From assembly GCF_000815105.2 (NCBI RefSeq), contig NZ_CP010310.2:372001-436000 (forward strand): DNA of 64,000 bases, given 5' to 3'. Under the pieces are notes generated by a model. It did not search any database. It was not told the DNA's origin and worked only from the letters and a program-made list of their open reading frames with translations. The translations under genes were made by a program, and so were the position numbers. This stretch comes from Pandoraea pulmonicola. Its GTDB lineage: Bacteria; Pseudomonadota; Gammaproteobacteria; Burkholderiales; Burkholderiaceae. Below, piece by piece: positions 55,324 to 64,000 of the stretch (positions are counted from its first letter, which is position 1; each line of letters begins with the position of its first letter).

Positions 55324-55422
55324 CGACGCGCATCAGTCGTCAGCCGCGCGTTACGCGTCACGCGATAGATCCCATCGTTGGTCCGTCGCTTCCTTGCGCC
55401 ATGGCGCGATGGCGCTTAAGCA

Positions 55423-55932
55423 TCAGCGCACGTTGATGACGCCGCGCATGCCGGCTTCGAAGTGACCGGGCTCGAGGCATGCGAAGTCCACCGTGCCGGG
55501 CTGCGTGAAGTGCCACACGAGCGTCTTGCGCTCGCCAGGCTCGAGCGTCACCGCATTCGGCTCCGCATGCGACATGCCGGGCATCGTCCGCATCATCTTC
55601 GCGTGCTCCGCGAGTGAGGCCGAGGTGCCGAGCATCATCTCGTGTCGGATTTTGCCGCTGTTGGTAACGACGAAGCGCACCGTATCGCCACGTCGCACCG
55701 TGAGCGTGGCCGGCGAGAAGCGCATGGTGTCCCGCATGTCGACGTCCACGGTGCGTGTTGCCTGCGCCTCGTCACTGGCTTCACCGATGGTGGCCGCGGC
55801 GCCGCCGCCGTGACCGTGCTGCATGTGCATGGCGTGCGGATCGTCCGCGAAAGCCGGTGCGGCGAGCATCAGGCTGGCCGCGCAGACAACGAATTGCGCC
55901 GGGATGGCGCGGGCGAGATGAGAACGAATCAT
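55423..55932 (-). CDS. Exported cupredoxin-domain copper protein
   Basis: 169 residues from the ATG at 55932, overlapping the multicopper oxidase stop (ATGA). Signal peptide to PAFADD, then a His-rich linker (HAMHMQHGHGGG), then a plastocyanin/azurin-like domain: MRFSPATLTVRRGDTVRFVV, NSGKIRHEMMLG (copper His), and the Cys loop VDFACLEPGHFEAGMRG with Cys, His and Met ligands. It probably shuttles copper or electrons in the periplasm. Last gene of the copper operon. Confidence 0.9.
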   Translation of the reverse strand: MIRSHLARAIPAQFVVCAASLMLAAPAFADDPHAMHMQHGHGGGAAATIGEASDEAQATRTVDVDMRDTMRFSPATLTVRRGDTVRFVVTNSGKIRHEMMLGTSASLAEHAKMMRTMPGMSHAEPNAVTLEPGERKTLVWHFTQPGTVDFACLEPGHFEAGMRGVINVR

Positions 55933-57275
55933 GACTTGCCTCCAGTTTTGCCTGCATTGACAGGCGGACGATGGGAAGAGGGTAACGCGGAAGTGCTGCC
56001 TTGCCACGGACGGGCCACCGAGCCGCCTGGCGCGCGATACCAGCCGGGATCGCGGTAGCTGTCGCGCGGCAGATCCCGCCGGACCTTGAGCGTGGTGAAC
56101 ATGCCGCCCATTTCGATGGGGCCGTAGGGGCCGGTGCCGGTCATCATCGGCAGGGTGTTCTCGGGCAACGGCATTTCCATGCCGTGCATCGAGCCGCCGG
56201 TTTCGCCCATCGCCATGTAGTCGGGAATGATGCGCGCGATCTTCGTCGCGATCTCGCGCTGGTTCACGCCGAGCATGGTCGGTACCTCGTGGCCCATCGG
56301 GTTCATCGTGTGATGCGACTTGTGGCAGTGGAACGCCCAGTCGCCGGGTTCGGTGGCGTCGAACTCGATCGCACGCATCTGGCCGACGGCCACATCCGTG
56401 GTGACTTCCGGCCACTGCGCGGAGGGCGGCACCCAGCCGCCGTCGGTGCCGGTCACGCTGAACTCGTGACCGTGCAGGTGGATCGGGTGATTGGTCATCG
56501 TGAGATTGCCGATGCGAATGCGGACCCGGTCGCCCTGACGCGTCACCAGAGGATCGATGCCGGGGAACGCGCGACTGTTCCACGTCCACAGGTTGAAGTC
56601 GGTCATCTCGTTCACGCGCGGCGTGCGACTGCCGGGATCGATGGCGTAGGCGTTGATCAGGAAGACATAGTCGCGATCGACCGGCTGGAACGACGGGTCT
56701 TTCGGATGCGTCACCCAGAAGCCCATGAGCCCCATCGCCATCTGCATCATCTCGTCGGCATGCGGGTGGTACATGAAGGTGCCTGGACGCTTTGCCTCGA
56801 ATTCGTAGACGTACGTCTGACCCGGCGCGATGGCGCGCTGGTTCAGACCCGCCACGCCGTCCATGCCATTGGGCAGGCGTTGACCGTGCCAGTGCACGCT
56901 GGTCGCTTCGGGCAGGCGATTGGTCACATAGAGCCGCACGCGATCGCCTTCGACGACTTCGATGGTCGGCCCGGGGCTCTGGCCGTTGTAGCCCCACAGG
57001 TTGGCCTGCATGCCCGGTGCGATCTCTCGCACCACCGGCTCGGCGATCAGGTGGAATTCCTTGACGCCACCGCGCATGCGCCACGGCAGCGTCCAGCCGT
57101 TGAGCGTGACGACAGGGCGATACGGTCGGCCGTTCGGCGGCGAATGGGGTTTGGCCGTGCTGGCGTCGGCGCGCGAGGGCGCGTCGGGCAGTGCCGCGAG
57201 GCTGGTGCGCTCGACGGCTGCCGCGCCCATGACGGCGAGGCCCGCGTCGCGCAGGAATCGTCGGCGCGAAGTCAT
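55929..57275 (-). CDS. Multicopper oxidase (periplasmic copper oxidase)
   Basis: 448 residues from the ATG at 57275, overlapping the TolC-family gene stop. A Tat signal (MTSRRRFLRDAGLAVMGAAA) exports the folded protein. Copper motifs are complete: SVHWHGQRLPNGMDG, TFMYHPHADEMMQMAMG, NHPIHLHGHEFSVTG and WAFHCHKSHHTMNPMGHEVP (HCH with the type 1 ligands). The Met/Gly-rich region GETGGSMHGMEMPLPENT near the C-terminus is typical of copper-tolerance oxidases. It oxidises Cu(I) or other substrates in the periplasm. Third gene of a four-gene operon. Confidence 0.93.
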   Translation of the reverse strand: MTSRRRFLRDAGLAVMGAAAVERTSLAALPDAPSRADASTAKPHSPPNGRPYRPVVTLNGWTLPWRMRGGVKEFHLIAEPVVREIAPGMQANLWGYNGQSPGPTIEVVEGDRVRLYVTNRLPEATSVHWHGQRLPNGMDGVAGLNQRAIAPGQTYVYEFEAKRPGTFMYHPHADEMMQMAMGLMGFWVTHPKDPSFQPVDRDYVFLINAYAIDPGSRTPRVNEMTDFNLWTWNSRAFPGIDPLVTRQGDRVRIRIGNLTMTNHPIHLHGHEFSVTGTDGGWVPPSAQWPEVTTDVAVGQMRAIEFDATEPGDWAFHCHKSHHTMNPMGHEVPTMLGVNQREIATKIARIIPDYMAMGETGGSMHGMEMPLPENTLPMMTGTGPYGPIEMGGMFTTLKVRRDLPRDSYRDPGWYRAPGGSVARPWQGSTSALPSSHRPPVNAGKTGGKS

Positions 57276-58855
57276 GCGCCACCTCCATGCTGATGAGTGA
57301 GGGAAGGTTGGGGGGCCGTCGGCGTGGCGTTGCCCGGCGTCGGTGTGAGGGTGGACGACGAGCGTGCGGCGCCTGTGGCGTTCGAGCTTGTGGCGGCGGT
57401 GCTCGCCGGATCCGGGCCGCCACCGCCTACGCTCTCGCGCAGTGCCGCGTCGGCCAGCCAGTAGTCGGCCGTCGCGTCGATGTAAGCGAGCACGGTGTCG
57501 CGTTGCTCGCGAGCATCGCTCAGCAGCTCGAAGACGCTGGCGAGCATGCCGTTGTAGCGCAGCAGCATTTCGTCCGAGACCCGTTGGCGCAGCGGCAGCA
57601 CCGTGGTGCGATAGTGCTCGGCGATGTCCCATGCCGCCAGCGTCTGTGCGCGACGCGTGCGCACGTCGGCGCGCGCGGCCACCGCGTTATCGGCCAACCG
57701 GTCCAGGCTTTGCCGGTAACGGGCTTCGGCCCCCGCCACGCGCGCGCTGCCCCAGTCGAAGAGCGGCACCTCCAGCGAAATCTCGTAGCCGCGCTCGTTG
57801 GGCGAGCCGGTGGCGCTGTTGTTGCGATATGCCGCGTCGAGCACGTTGACGAAGCGCGTGGTGCGCGTGAGGCCGAGGTCGCTTGCCGTCGCGTCGAGTG
57901 CGGCACGCGCGGCGTGAATGTCGGCGCGCTCGCGCATCGCTTGCGCTTCGGCATCGGGCCATGCGGGTCGGGCGGTTGGAACGACGGGCAGCCGGGCCGG
58001 TAGCGTGAAGGTCAGTTGCTGCCCCCACAGGCCCATCTGACGGGCGAGATGTTCGTGCGCGCTGTTGGCCTGCTCGCGTGCCCGGGCGAGGCGCGCCGCC
58101 GTATCGGCGTAGACGAGGTTTTCCTGCGTGCGTCGCATCGCGCTGAAGTTGCCCGCGCGCGCCATGCCGTCGGCCAGTTCGCTGGCGGCCTGCGTGGCGA
58201 GGCTCGTCTGCTCGAGGATACGGACGCGCTCCTGCGCCGCGACCGCTTCGATCCATGCGCGGCGCGTGAGCGTGGCCTGCTCGACGATCGCTTGCGTCAC
58301 TTGCGCCTGCACCTGCGCGAAGCGGCGCGCCTCGACGCGTGAGGCGAGTGGCATGGTGAGTACGCGCACGATATCGAGCCCCCAGGCGCGTTCGATGCCG
58401 ACGTCGCCACCGCCCTGCACACGCTGGAACGAGAAGCGGGGATTGGGCAGGCGTCCCGCCTGCACCAGCGAAGCTTCCGCGATGCCGAGCTCCGCGTACG
58501 TCGCCTGCAAGCCGCGATGATTGAGCAGCGTGAGCTGCACAGCGGCGTCGACGTCCAGCGGCTTGGCAAGCAGCGCGTCGCGCTCTTGTGCGAGCGCTTG
58601 TGCGCTGGTGTCGTCGCGGGCCCACACGGCGGATTTGCCGAGGCGTTGTTGCGTCGCGTCGGCGACGGCGCCGAAGCCACCGTCGTCGCTGAACGTCGCG
58701 CAACCGGACAGGACAAGCGTGGCGAGCACGGCCGCAGTCAATGGCGCACGGCGGTGTGATCGTCGCGCGTCGTGCGCACGAGGCGACGAGGCGGCATCGC
58801 GATTCGGGGCGAGACGCAGCGGCGGGACGATGGGGTAAGACAGCGCGGCGTTCAT
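57272..58855 (-). CDS. TolC-family outer-membrane lipoprotein of the copper operon
   Basis: 527 residues. The lipobox LVLSGC lies at about residue 52 after a long basic N-terminal stretch; two OEP domains follow with repeated long helices (LLNHRGLQATYAELGIAEAS; YEISLEVPLFDWGSARVAGA). A 55-residue Ser/Thr/Pro-rich tail ends in HQHGGGA. No RND or membrane-fusion partner is encoded nearby, so it may be an atypical structural or metal-binding TolC homologue, as in some copper operons. Starts and stops overlap with both neighbours (ATGA at 58852-58855 and 57272-57275). Confidence 0.9.
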   Translation of the reverse strand: MNAALSYPIVPPLRLAPNRDAASSPRAHDARRSHRRAPLTAAVLATLVLSGCATFSDDGGFGAVADATQQRLGKSAVWARDDTSAQALAQERDALLAKPLDVDAAVQLTLLNHRGLQATYAELGIAEASLVQAGRLPNPRFSFQRVQGGGDVGIERAWGLDIVRVLTMPLASRVEARRFAQVQAQVTQAIVEQATLTRRAWIEAVAAQERVRILEQTSLATQAASELADGMARAGNFSAMRRTQENLVYADTAARLARAREQANSAHEHLARQMGLWGQQLTFTLPARLPVVPTARPAWPDAEAQAMRERADIHAARAALDATASDLGLTRTTRFVNVLDAAYRNNSATGSPNERGYEISLEVPLFDWGSARVAGAEARYRQSLDRLADNAVAARADVRTRRAQTLAAWDIAEHYRTTVLPLRQRVSDEMLLRYNGMLASVFELLSDAREQRDTVLAYIDATADYWLADAALRESVGGGGPDPASTAATSSNATGAARSSSTLTPTPGNATPTAPQPSLTHQHGGGA

Positions 58856-59580
58856 TGCGAGTCTCCCGAACTGCCATGACCGGCAGGTCCGTCGCTGGGC
58901 CGGCCGCCGCCGTGCCCTGCGTGAGCGTCTGCCGGTGCCTCGGCGGGTGGCGGCATCGGCATGGCGTGGCTCATTGCGCCGTGGTCGGCGAGAGTGCCGG
59001 GCGTCGCCACTGCATGGCCTGAATGCCCCTGCATATCGTGGCCGCCAAGCATCCCGTGCGAGGTGGGCGGTGCGTTGGAGGCCCCATGCGAGCCGTGCGA
59101 TCCCGATGCCTCCGGCGGTCCCGATGGTCCGGATGCCGCAGGCAGCCGATGGGCCTCATGCGCGCCAGACGCCGCGGGCATCCCGGCCTTCCCGGGCATG
59201 GCCGCCGCAGGGGCTCCGGAGGTGGACCCGTGGGCGCCATGTGACCCATGCATCCCATGCGCCTCGGACATCCCCGGTGCTGCGGAAGTGCTGGCGTTCA
59301 CCATTCGCCAGTCGCCCACGGGAACGGACAGCGACGGCCTTGCAAAATCCTGCAGCACGGCGGCGGGTGGCGGCCCGACGGCGGCGTCCGGCGAGGCGGG
59401 GTCATCGTGGGGCGGTGGGCCGGCACGACGCGCGTCCGTCGGTTCGAGGGTTGCCGCGCCGCCAGCTTTGGTGGCGTCATTGGCTTCATCGGCGCTGTAA
59501 GCGGGCGCGGACCCCACGCCCCACAGCGATAGTGCGACGGGCACGATCCACGCGTGCCGTCGTAGAAAATTCAATGTCAT
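58852..59580 (-). CDS. His/Met-rich periplasmic protein of the copper operon
   Basis: 242 residues from the ATG at 59580 (MTLNFLRRHAWIVPVALSLW, signal peptide). The rest is low-complexity, rich in His, Met, Gly, Pro and Ala with clusters such as EAHGMHGSHGAHGS and HGMLGGHDMQGHSGH, probably binding many copper ions. No family fold is seen. First gene of the operon with the TolC-like protein, oxidase and cupredoxin. Confidence 0.85.
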   Translation of the reverse strand: MTLNFLRRHAWIVPVALSLWGVGSAPAYSADEANDATKAGGAATLEPTDARRAGPPPHDDPASPDAAVGPPPAAVLQDFARPSLSVPVGDWRMVNASTSAAPGMSEAHGMHGSHGAHGSTSGAPAAAMPGKAGMPAASGAHEAHRLPAASGPSGPPEASGSHGSHGASNAPPTSHGMLGGHDMQGHSGHAVATPGTLADHGAMSHAMPMPPPAEAPADAHAGHGGGRPSDGPAGHGSSGDSQ

Positions 59581-59811
59581 CGAAAACTCGTCTCGCTGGC
59601 GAGACCGGTGACCACGCGTCATCGACGCGGGTCGTCCGGCTTCGCACGTTCATCAGGCGGACGGACTTCGCGCAGGCAACGCAGGCGAGCGAGGCCCGTC
59701 GTACGCAAACGGAGGAAGTCGGTCCGGCGAGGGGACGCAGACAGTGCACGCGCTCAGGCGGCAAGCCGTTGCAACACGGGTTGACGAACGGATTGGCGCG
59801 ACGCGGAACCG

Positions 59812-60270
59812 TCAGGCGACGAGGGTTTTCGGAGGACGTTCAGGGACGGCGACGATGGCGCTGGCAGCCGTCGTGCGCAAGAAGGGAATCGCAGCGGACG
59901 GCTCGGCGTCGGGAAGGCGAATGGCGACGCTGGGCGGCAGTGCGGTGCAGACCACACACGCCGCGCAGGCCGAACAACTCGTATGGCTTGCTGAATCGTG
60001 AGAGGCGAGACTTCCCGAAGACGCATCGTGGTTGCCCGTCGATGCCGACGTTGCCATCGAGGAAGCATCGTCGTGATGGTGCGCGATCGGCATGAGAGCG
60101 TCGTCGCCACTTCCCATCGCGCGATGCATGGCCTGCATCGCGGCAGGGCCGGTCAGGCTATCTGCCGACGCGGTTCCCGGCGCGCAATGCGTGCGCAGCG
60201 CGGCCATGGCCTGTAACGGCATGGTCACGCACAACAGCCACAGCACGAGAAGTTTGCGCCAACGATTCAT
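59812..60270 (-). CDS. Small exported Cys/His-rich protein, copper-locus associated
   Basis: 152 residues; signal peptide MNRWRKLLVLWLLCVTMPLQ to AMA. The mature part holds HHHDD, many Ser/His residues and a cysteine cluster CSACAACVVCTA, then a short C-terminal hydrophobic segment. The layout recalls DUF2946-type proteins found beside copper efflux genes. It reads in the same direction and lies 231 bases upstream of the copper operon. Confidence 0.75.
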   Translation of the reverse strand: MNRWRKLLVLWLLCVTMPLQAMAALRTHCAPGTASADSLTGPAAMQAMHRAMGSGDDALMPIAHHHDDASSMATSASTGNHDASSGSLASHDSASHTSCSACAACVVCTALPPSVAIRLPDAEPSAAIPFLRTTAASAIVAVPERPPKTLVA

Positions 60271-60350
60271 GCGCGAAGTCTAGCATCGCCCGCGCGTCGC
60301 TCGCAAATCGGCATGTGCCGATCGACGTGCACGCGCCGGCGTGTTTCGCG

Positions 60351-60755
60351 TCAATGCTCGAAGAGATGAAACGTCTCGAAGTGAGTGCGCCGCCGCGACA
60401 GCGCGACGAGATTGACGATGCACACGGCGGCTACCAGCACGAACAACGACGCGGAGACCTCGATGGTATCGCGCGCGAGCAACGAGATGAACGTCAGCCC
60501 GATCATGAGCGTGAGCAGAATCCGGTGCAGCCACGCGGCCAGGCGCAGGTGGCGCTCCGATTGCGCGATGAGCACGACGAGCGAGACATAGAACGGTGCG
60601 GCGATCAGTGCGAGCACGCACAGCGCGAGCAGGATGCCGAGCGCGCTGGCGAGTCTCTCGGGGCCGCCGGCCGTACTCGATTGCACACCGACGACCGTGG
60701 CCGCCGCGAGGTAGAGCAGCATCAAACCATTCAGAGCGATTGCGATTCGGTTCAT
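60351..60755 (-). CDS. Small inner-membrane protein, unknown
   Basis: 134 residues with GGAGAG upstream of the ATG. Four hydrophobic helices (about residues 5-23, 37-68, 80-96, 100-118) and a polar end RRTHFETFHLFEH. No family recognised. Confidence 0.75.
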   Translation of the reverse strand: MNRIAIALNGLMLLYLAAATVVGVQSSTAGGPERLASALGILLALCVLALIAAPFYVSLVVLIAQSERHLRLAAWLHRILLTLMIGLTFISLLARDTIEVSASLFVLVAAVCIVNLVALSRRRTHFETFHLFEH

Positions 60756-60942
60756 GACATCTCTCCGGCAATAGAGGGCGGAGGTGATATCGCCCCGCAG
60801 GGATTCGCGGGGGCGGGTGACGCTCAGGCAGTCGGGGCTTCCTCAGAGGCTTGCGGGTCCCGACAGCGTCGCCGGCGGCAAGCCAGACTAGCCGCGCCAG
60901 ACGATATTTCCGTGACAGCGGGGCGGCGTGCGATGGCGCCCG

Positions 60943-61458
60943 TCAGCGAGGCGGTTCCGGAACGCTCGTGCCTCTCGGCCGTGCGTTGCGTGCCGACGCC
61001 GCCGGTGGCGAGAGACCCAGCCAGACGGCGGCGGCCTCGATGACCGCGGGGTCCGGCGTGGCCTGCACGCGATAGATCGACACGTTGCCGCTGTCGTCCA
61101 CGCAGAACAGGTCGCGTTCGAGATCGGCCACGACATCCAATCGTTGCTGGACGAGGTAGAAACCCATCGGCGTGAGGTCCTGCACGAGCGCCGCGAGCGT
61201 TTCGGGATAAAGGAACAGATGGCGCGGCCAATGTCCGTGGCGGGATCGGAATGTGCCGAGCGCGCCGAGGACATGGGCGAGCGTGCCGCCGTGTCCGCGC
61301 ACGTTGTCGATCAGGCAGGGGGCGTTGCGCGTGCCGGCGTTGGCCGCGTCATCGGGACCGCCGGCAATGTCCGGACGATCGATGGCGGGCCTGTCCGATC
61401 CGTCCGGGGTGCCCGTCATGCCGGACCGAAGGCTGCAGGGAAACGTAGGGTGTCCCAT
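60943..61458 (-). CDS. Hypothetical protein
   Basis: 171 residues as an ORF; the true start may be further in. The part from about residue 55 looks like a folded domain (GTLAHVLGALGTFRSRHGHW, PRHLFLYPETLAALVQDLTP, MGFYLVQQRLDVV, VSIYRVQATPDPAVIEAAAV). The ends are low-complexity. Not recognised. Confidence 0.6.
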   Translation of the reverse strand: MGHPTFPCSLRSGMTGTPDGSDRPAIDRPDIAGGPDDAANAGTRNAPCLIDNVRGHGGTLAHVLGALGTFRSRHGHWPRHLFLYPETLAALVQDLTPMGFYLVQQRLDVVADLERDLFCVDDSGNVSIYRVQATPDPAVIEAAAVWLGLSPPAASARNARPRGTSVPEPPR

Positions 61459-62094
61459 GCTTCACCCCGCACGTCCGGCAGGGACGTTGATGCACCGCGG
61501 ATGGCGCACCGACGACGAGGTACAGGTATCCACGAAACCTCCGCAAACTTCCCGAAGGTGAGTGCCCGATGAAATATTGATCTTGTGGTTCGATGGTTGC
61601 AGACGGACAGCGCGGACGAAATCCGCACTTTCGCTTAGTCCGTCGGCATGAGGCGCGAGGAGAGCACAAATGGAAACCGGCGGACCAGGCCGCCGGTTGA
61701 GGCCCCATCGGGGCATCGCCAGCCGCGTGTACCGGCGCGGCATGGTAAGGGCCAAGGAGACTTGGCGCCAGAAGGCATTACCGTCATGCGTTGAACCGCC
61801 ATTGGTTCACGGTCGCGCCCATGCAGTTTGACTGCAGTACGAGTATAGGTCGCGTACCGCGCACGCGAATCGGCTTTTTGGATGAGCGTCCGCCGCTCCT
61901 GAGCCTGAGAACCACCGCATGCGAACCAACGGACGGCCGCACACTCGAATTGGCGCACGATTTCCCTCGTGACCGTGGTTTCGTCCGCGCCGACTTTGGG
62001 TTTTAATGGCACCATTCGTGGCGGCATCGCGCGCGTCGCGGCATCCTCGCAGCGCATCGCATCACACACCGCCGTACCCCTGTAGAACATTCCA
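61459..62094. other. Non-coding gap
   Basis: 636 bases. ORFs here lack conserved sequence and ribosome-binding sites. I see no RNA gene, repeat or strong terminator. It should contain the promoter of the secreted protein gene at 62095. Confidence 0.5.
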
Positions 62095-62613
62095 ATGATG
62101 GCAACAAATTCTTTACAACGTTGGGCCCTGCTGGCTTGCCTGTGCGCGGCGCAGAGTGCCTTCGCCGCCGATCAGTGCGAAGGCATTCTGCTGCTGGCCA
62201 AGAGCGCGCAGGGTGGTTTCGAGGACATTACCGGCCCGCTCGCGGCAAAGAACGAGCGCGGCGAGAGCTATCAGGCAACCTATTCGATGCCGGGCGGCGA
62301 CTGCAAGGTGTTCCGTGCGACGGGCCTCGCGCCGACTTACGAATGCATCTGGGATTACCAGAAGATCACGCCGATGGACCTGCGCAACCAGGCGCAGTCG
62401 TTTGCCACGCAGGTCTCACGTTGCACGCGCGGGGTGACGACGGTGCGCACCACCACCACGAACCAGGCCGGCCTGCCCGCCGAATGGCAAAGCGCGACTC
62501 GCAAGTACGCACGGCCGGTCAACTTCACGGTCACGGCGCAGGACATGGTGACGCCGCGCGGCGAGCGGATTCGCGAGATTTCGCTGTCGGTCGAGAAGCA
62601 AGTCGAGAAGTAA
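62095..62613 (+). CDS. Exported protein of unknown function
   Basis: 172 residues (or 171 from the second ATG) with a signal peptide ending AQSAFAADQC. The mature protein carries cysteines at DQCEGI, GGDCKVF, YECIWDY and SRCTRG, giving two possible disulfides, and beta-rich sequence. No family recognised. Confidence 0.78.
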   Translation: MMATNSLQRWALLACLCAAQSAFAADQCEGILLLAKSAQGGFEDITGPLAAKNERGESYQATYSMPGGDCKVFRATGLAPTYECIWDYQKITPMDLRNQAQSFATQVSRCTRGVTTVRTTTTNQAGLPAEWQSATRKYARPVNFTVTAQDMVTPRGERIREISLSVEKQVEK

Positions 62614-62840
62614 CGACGGCGCTGCCGCGAGGGCAGGCTGCAGCAGTTACAAACGGTTGCAGACCGCGCGACGCGTTAACACTTTTTCGGTCGACGCTCA
62701 TTCGACTGACCCGGTACAGTCATTCTTGAGGCGTATGGCATGCCTGCGAACCGCAGCGACATGCCTCGCCCCGTGCCAACCGGTCCCACCCCAGGACCGG
62801 ACGCTGTCGGCCCGACGCGCCGATCCACGGCTGAACCCAA

Positions 62841-63116
62841 ATGAGTGCCCGAATTCGCTGTTCCCTCCTGTTGCTGCTGGTGTGCGCCTATCCCGGCTAT
62901 CCCGCCTGGGCCGACGGCGGGCGTGGGCGCGACATGCTCGACGTGAACAAGGCTTCGCTGCGCGAAGACATCAGCCGCTTCAATGCCGACCGTGGACGCG
63001 CCCAGGCGGCCTACCCGAACTGGGCCGCACCGGCAGAACCGCGCGAGCGCCAGTACACGCCGCAAGGCATGCCGCGCGGCCCGCGCGCTGAAGGCGGCGG
63101 CCGCCGCGGCCGCTGA
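62841..63116 (+). CDS. Small secreted protein
   Basis: 91 residues; signal peptide MSARIRCSLLLLLVCAYPGY to AWA. The mature part is short, polar and ends in a Gly/Arg-rich tail (RAEGGGRRGR). DINKA-like VNKASLREDISRFNADRGRA is the only structured-looking part. Function unknown. Confidence 0.65.
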   Translation: MSARIRCSLLLLLVCAYPGYPAWADGGRGRDMLDVNKASLREDISRFNADRGRAQAAYPNWAAPAEPRERQYTPQGMPRGPRAEGGGRRGR

Positions 63117-63522
63117 CGCGCCGACGATGCACCGAATGTTGCACGCGTGCAACATCGAGTGCCATTGTCCGAGCCGGGTGACATCCGGTTATCTGTCCCT
63201 CCTGCTGCCTATTATTTCCGCGCAATCCACACCCATCATGGCGAATGTGAGTATTCGCTAACTCGGCGATATAACGCATATATCGATTCCGTTATACCGA
63301 GATTAATTGTGGCGTGGGTGGTCGGCCGATTTTTGTCTCTCCACCATTTCCCGGCCATCTCGTGTGGTGCATTTTTCCGTCGTGCCGCGGCCTTTCTGAG
63401 CACGGTGGGGCTGTGCGAGAATCACGGCCGTTCAACAGGGAGGCGCTTCTCAAGCAGGGCGCCGGCAGGTCCCGCGCAAAGCGGGAGCAGGCACACAAAA
63501 GACATAAACCAAGGAGAAGTCA
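63117..63522. other. Leader region of the right-hand porin gene
   Basis: 406 bases. It contains a perfect 20-base palindrome at 63136-63155, then an AT-richer stretch around 63240-63310 likely to hold the porin promoter, and a purine-rich AAGGAGAAG ribosome-binding site at the 3' end. Confidence 0.55.
63136..63155. promoter_or_regulatory. Perfect 20-bp palindrome
   Basis: ATGTTGCACG followed by CGTGCAACAT is a perfect palindrome without a spacer. It could be an operator for the porin or a short hairpin after the small secreted protein gene; no T-run follows, which favours an operator. It shares the TTGCA element with the Zur-like sites at 50876 but the spacing differs. Confidence 0.4.
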
Positions 63523-64000
63523 ATGAAGCGGAGTATGGCCAAGGGCATTGGCGGGGCATTCGTTCTGGGCGCGTGCATGAGCGCACCGGCATTCGCGCAG
63601 TCGAACGTCACGCTGTACGGCCAGGTCGACGCCTGGGTCGGCGCGGTCAAGAATCCGGGCAGCGATCGCGCCTGGACGCAGGGCGGCGGCGGCATGTCGA
63701 CCTCGTACTGGGGCATGAAGGGCAACGAAGATCTCGGCGGCGGCCTGAAGGCCGTATTCGTGCTCGAAGATTTCTTCCGTCCGCAGAACGGCCAGTACGG
63801 CCGCTTCCAGGGCGATTCGATGTTCTCGCGCAACGCCTACGTCGGTCTGCAGTCGGACACCGCCGGTACCGTCACGATGGGCCGTCTGACCACCTCGTAC
63901 TTCGTTTCGACGATTCTGTTCAATCCGTTCGTGGATTCGTACACCTTCAGCCCGATGGTGTTCCACACGTTCATCGGCCAGGCCGGCCAGGGCATCGTGG
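63523..64000 (+). CDS. Gram-negative porin, N-terminal part (cut by window edge)
   Basis: 159 residues seen, starting 6 bases after AAGGAGAAG. Signal peptide MKRSMAKGIGGAFVLGACMS to AFAQ; the mature protein begins SNVTLYGQVDAWVGA with TSYWGMKGNEDLGGG, AVFVLEDFF, NAYVGLQSDTAGTVTMGR. It is a betaproteobacterial general porin like the one at the left edge but clearly different in sequence. The C-terminus lies outside the window. Confidence 0.94.
   Translation, partial: MKRSMAKGIGGAFVLGACMSAPAFAQSNVTLYGQVDAWVGAVKNPGSDRAWTQGGGGMSTSYWGMKGNEDLGGGLKAVFVLEDFFRPQNGQYGRFQGDSMFSRNAYVGLQSDTAGTVTMGRLTTSYFVSTILFNPFVDSYTFSPMVFHTFIGQAGQGIV

Noticed and set aside
61635..62090. 151-codon minus frame in the 61.5-62.1 kb gap
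   Set aside because: No ribosome-binding site, signal or conserved segment; Arg/Cys/Met-rich as expected of random high-GC frames.

Overview
The window reads as a chromosomal segment of a high-GC betaproteobacterium of the Burkholderiaceae, most likely Pandoraea. The evidence is inferential: Gram-negative trimeric porins that begin their mature part with QSNVTLYG at both window edges, many LysR regulators, an ada/alkB cluster, CopC/CopD, and a Burkholderia-style giant filamentous haemagglutinin. Most genes are well packed and GC-rich. AT-richer stretches, pseudogenes and IS remnants cluster at about 5.2-5.7 kb, 8.2-8.5 kb, 28.3-28.9 kb and 37-42 kb, which mark accessory DNA.

Layout. 0-2 kb: 5' part of a porin (minus) and a saccharopine-dehydrogenase-like oxidoreductase. 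2.2-5.2 kb: a VanX-like D,D-dipeptidase behind a 717-residue protein of proline-rich repeats plus six 62-residue HTH-like repeats that I cannot assign to any family. 5.2-9.5 kb: an IS6-type transposase remnant, a cysteine desulfurase, a two-gene nuclease-like module, a ClC channel remnant and a DUF72 protein. 9.7-20.5 kb: UvrD-type helicase, GNAT, small DUF proteins, secreted lipase, a membrane/papain-like fusion, argG, LysR and an EamA exporter. 21-28.3 kb: a GST/flavin-nucleotide-binding operon divergent from a LysR gene, a tRNA-Val(GAC), an NYN-domain protein, and an FAD monooxygenase/DUF2783 pair divergent from a MarR gene; palindromic operator candidates lie in both divergent promoters.

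28.9-42 kb is the most interesting part: a two-partner-secretion / contact-dependent inhibition (CDI) locus. A 2693-residue CdiA/FHA-like exoprotein is followed by a small membrane immunity candidate. Then comes a duplicated promoterless copy of the last ~740 codons with its own diverged toxin end and diverged immunity gene. After it lie at least two decayed modules: a toxin tail with an internal stop and a truncated immunity gene, and an RNase A-like CdiA-CT followed by a frameshifted CdiI-type gene. An IS1595-type fragment sits between these two decayed modules. No TpsB/CdiB transporter is in the window.

42-50.6 kb: Tat-exported phosphoesterase, LysR divergent from a DsbA-family protein and an NAD(P)-binding oxidoreductase, an ada / 2OG-Fe(II) oxygenase / alkB alkylation-repair operon with overlapping stops and starts, and copC-copD. 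50.8-55.3 kb: a COG0523 (ZigA/CobW-type) GTPase coupled to a QueD paralogue behind two palindromes that bracket a promoter, suggesting zinc (Zur) control; then pirin, PhzF and YigZ proteins. 55.4-60.3 kb: a four-gene translationally coupled copper operon (His/Met-rich periplasmic protein, TolC-family lipoprotein, multicopper oxidase, cupredoxin). 60.3-64 kb: small membrane and secreted proteins and the 5' part of a second porin.
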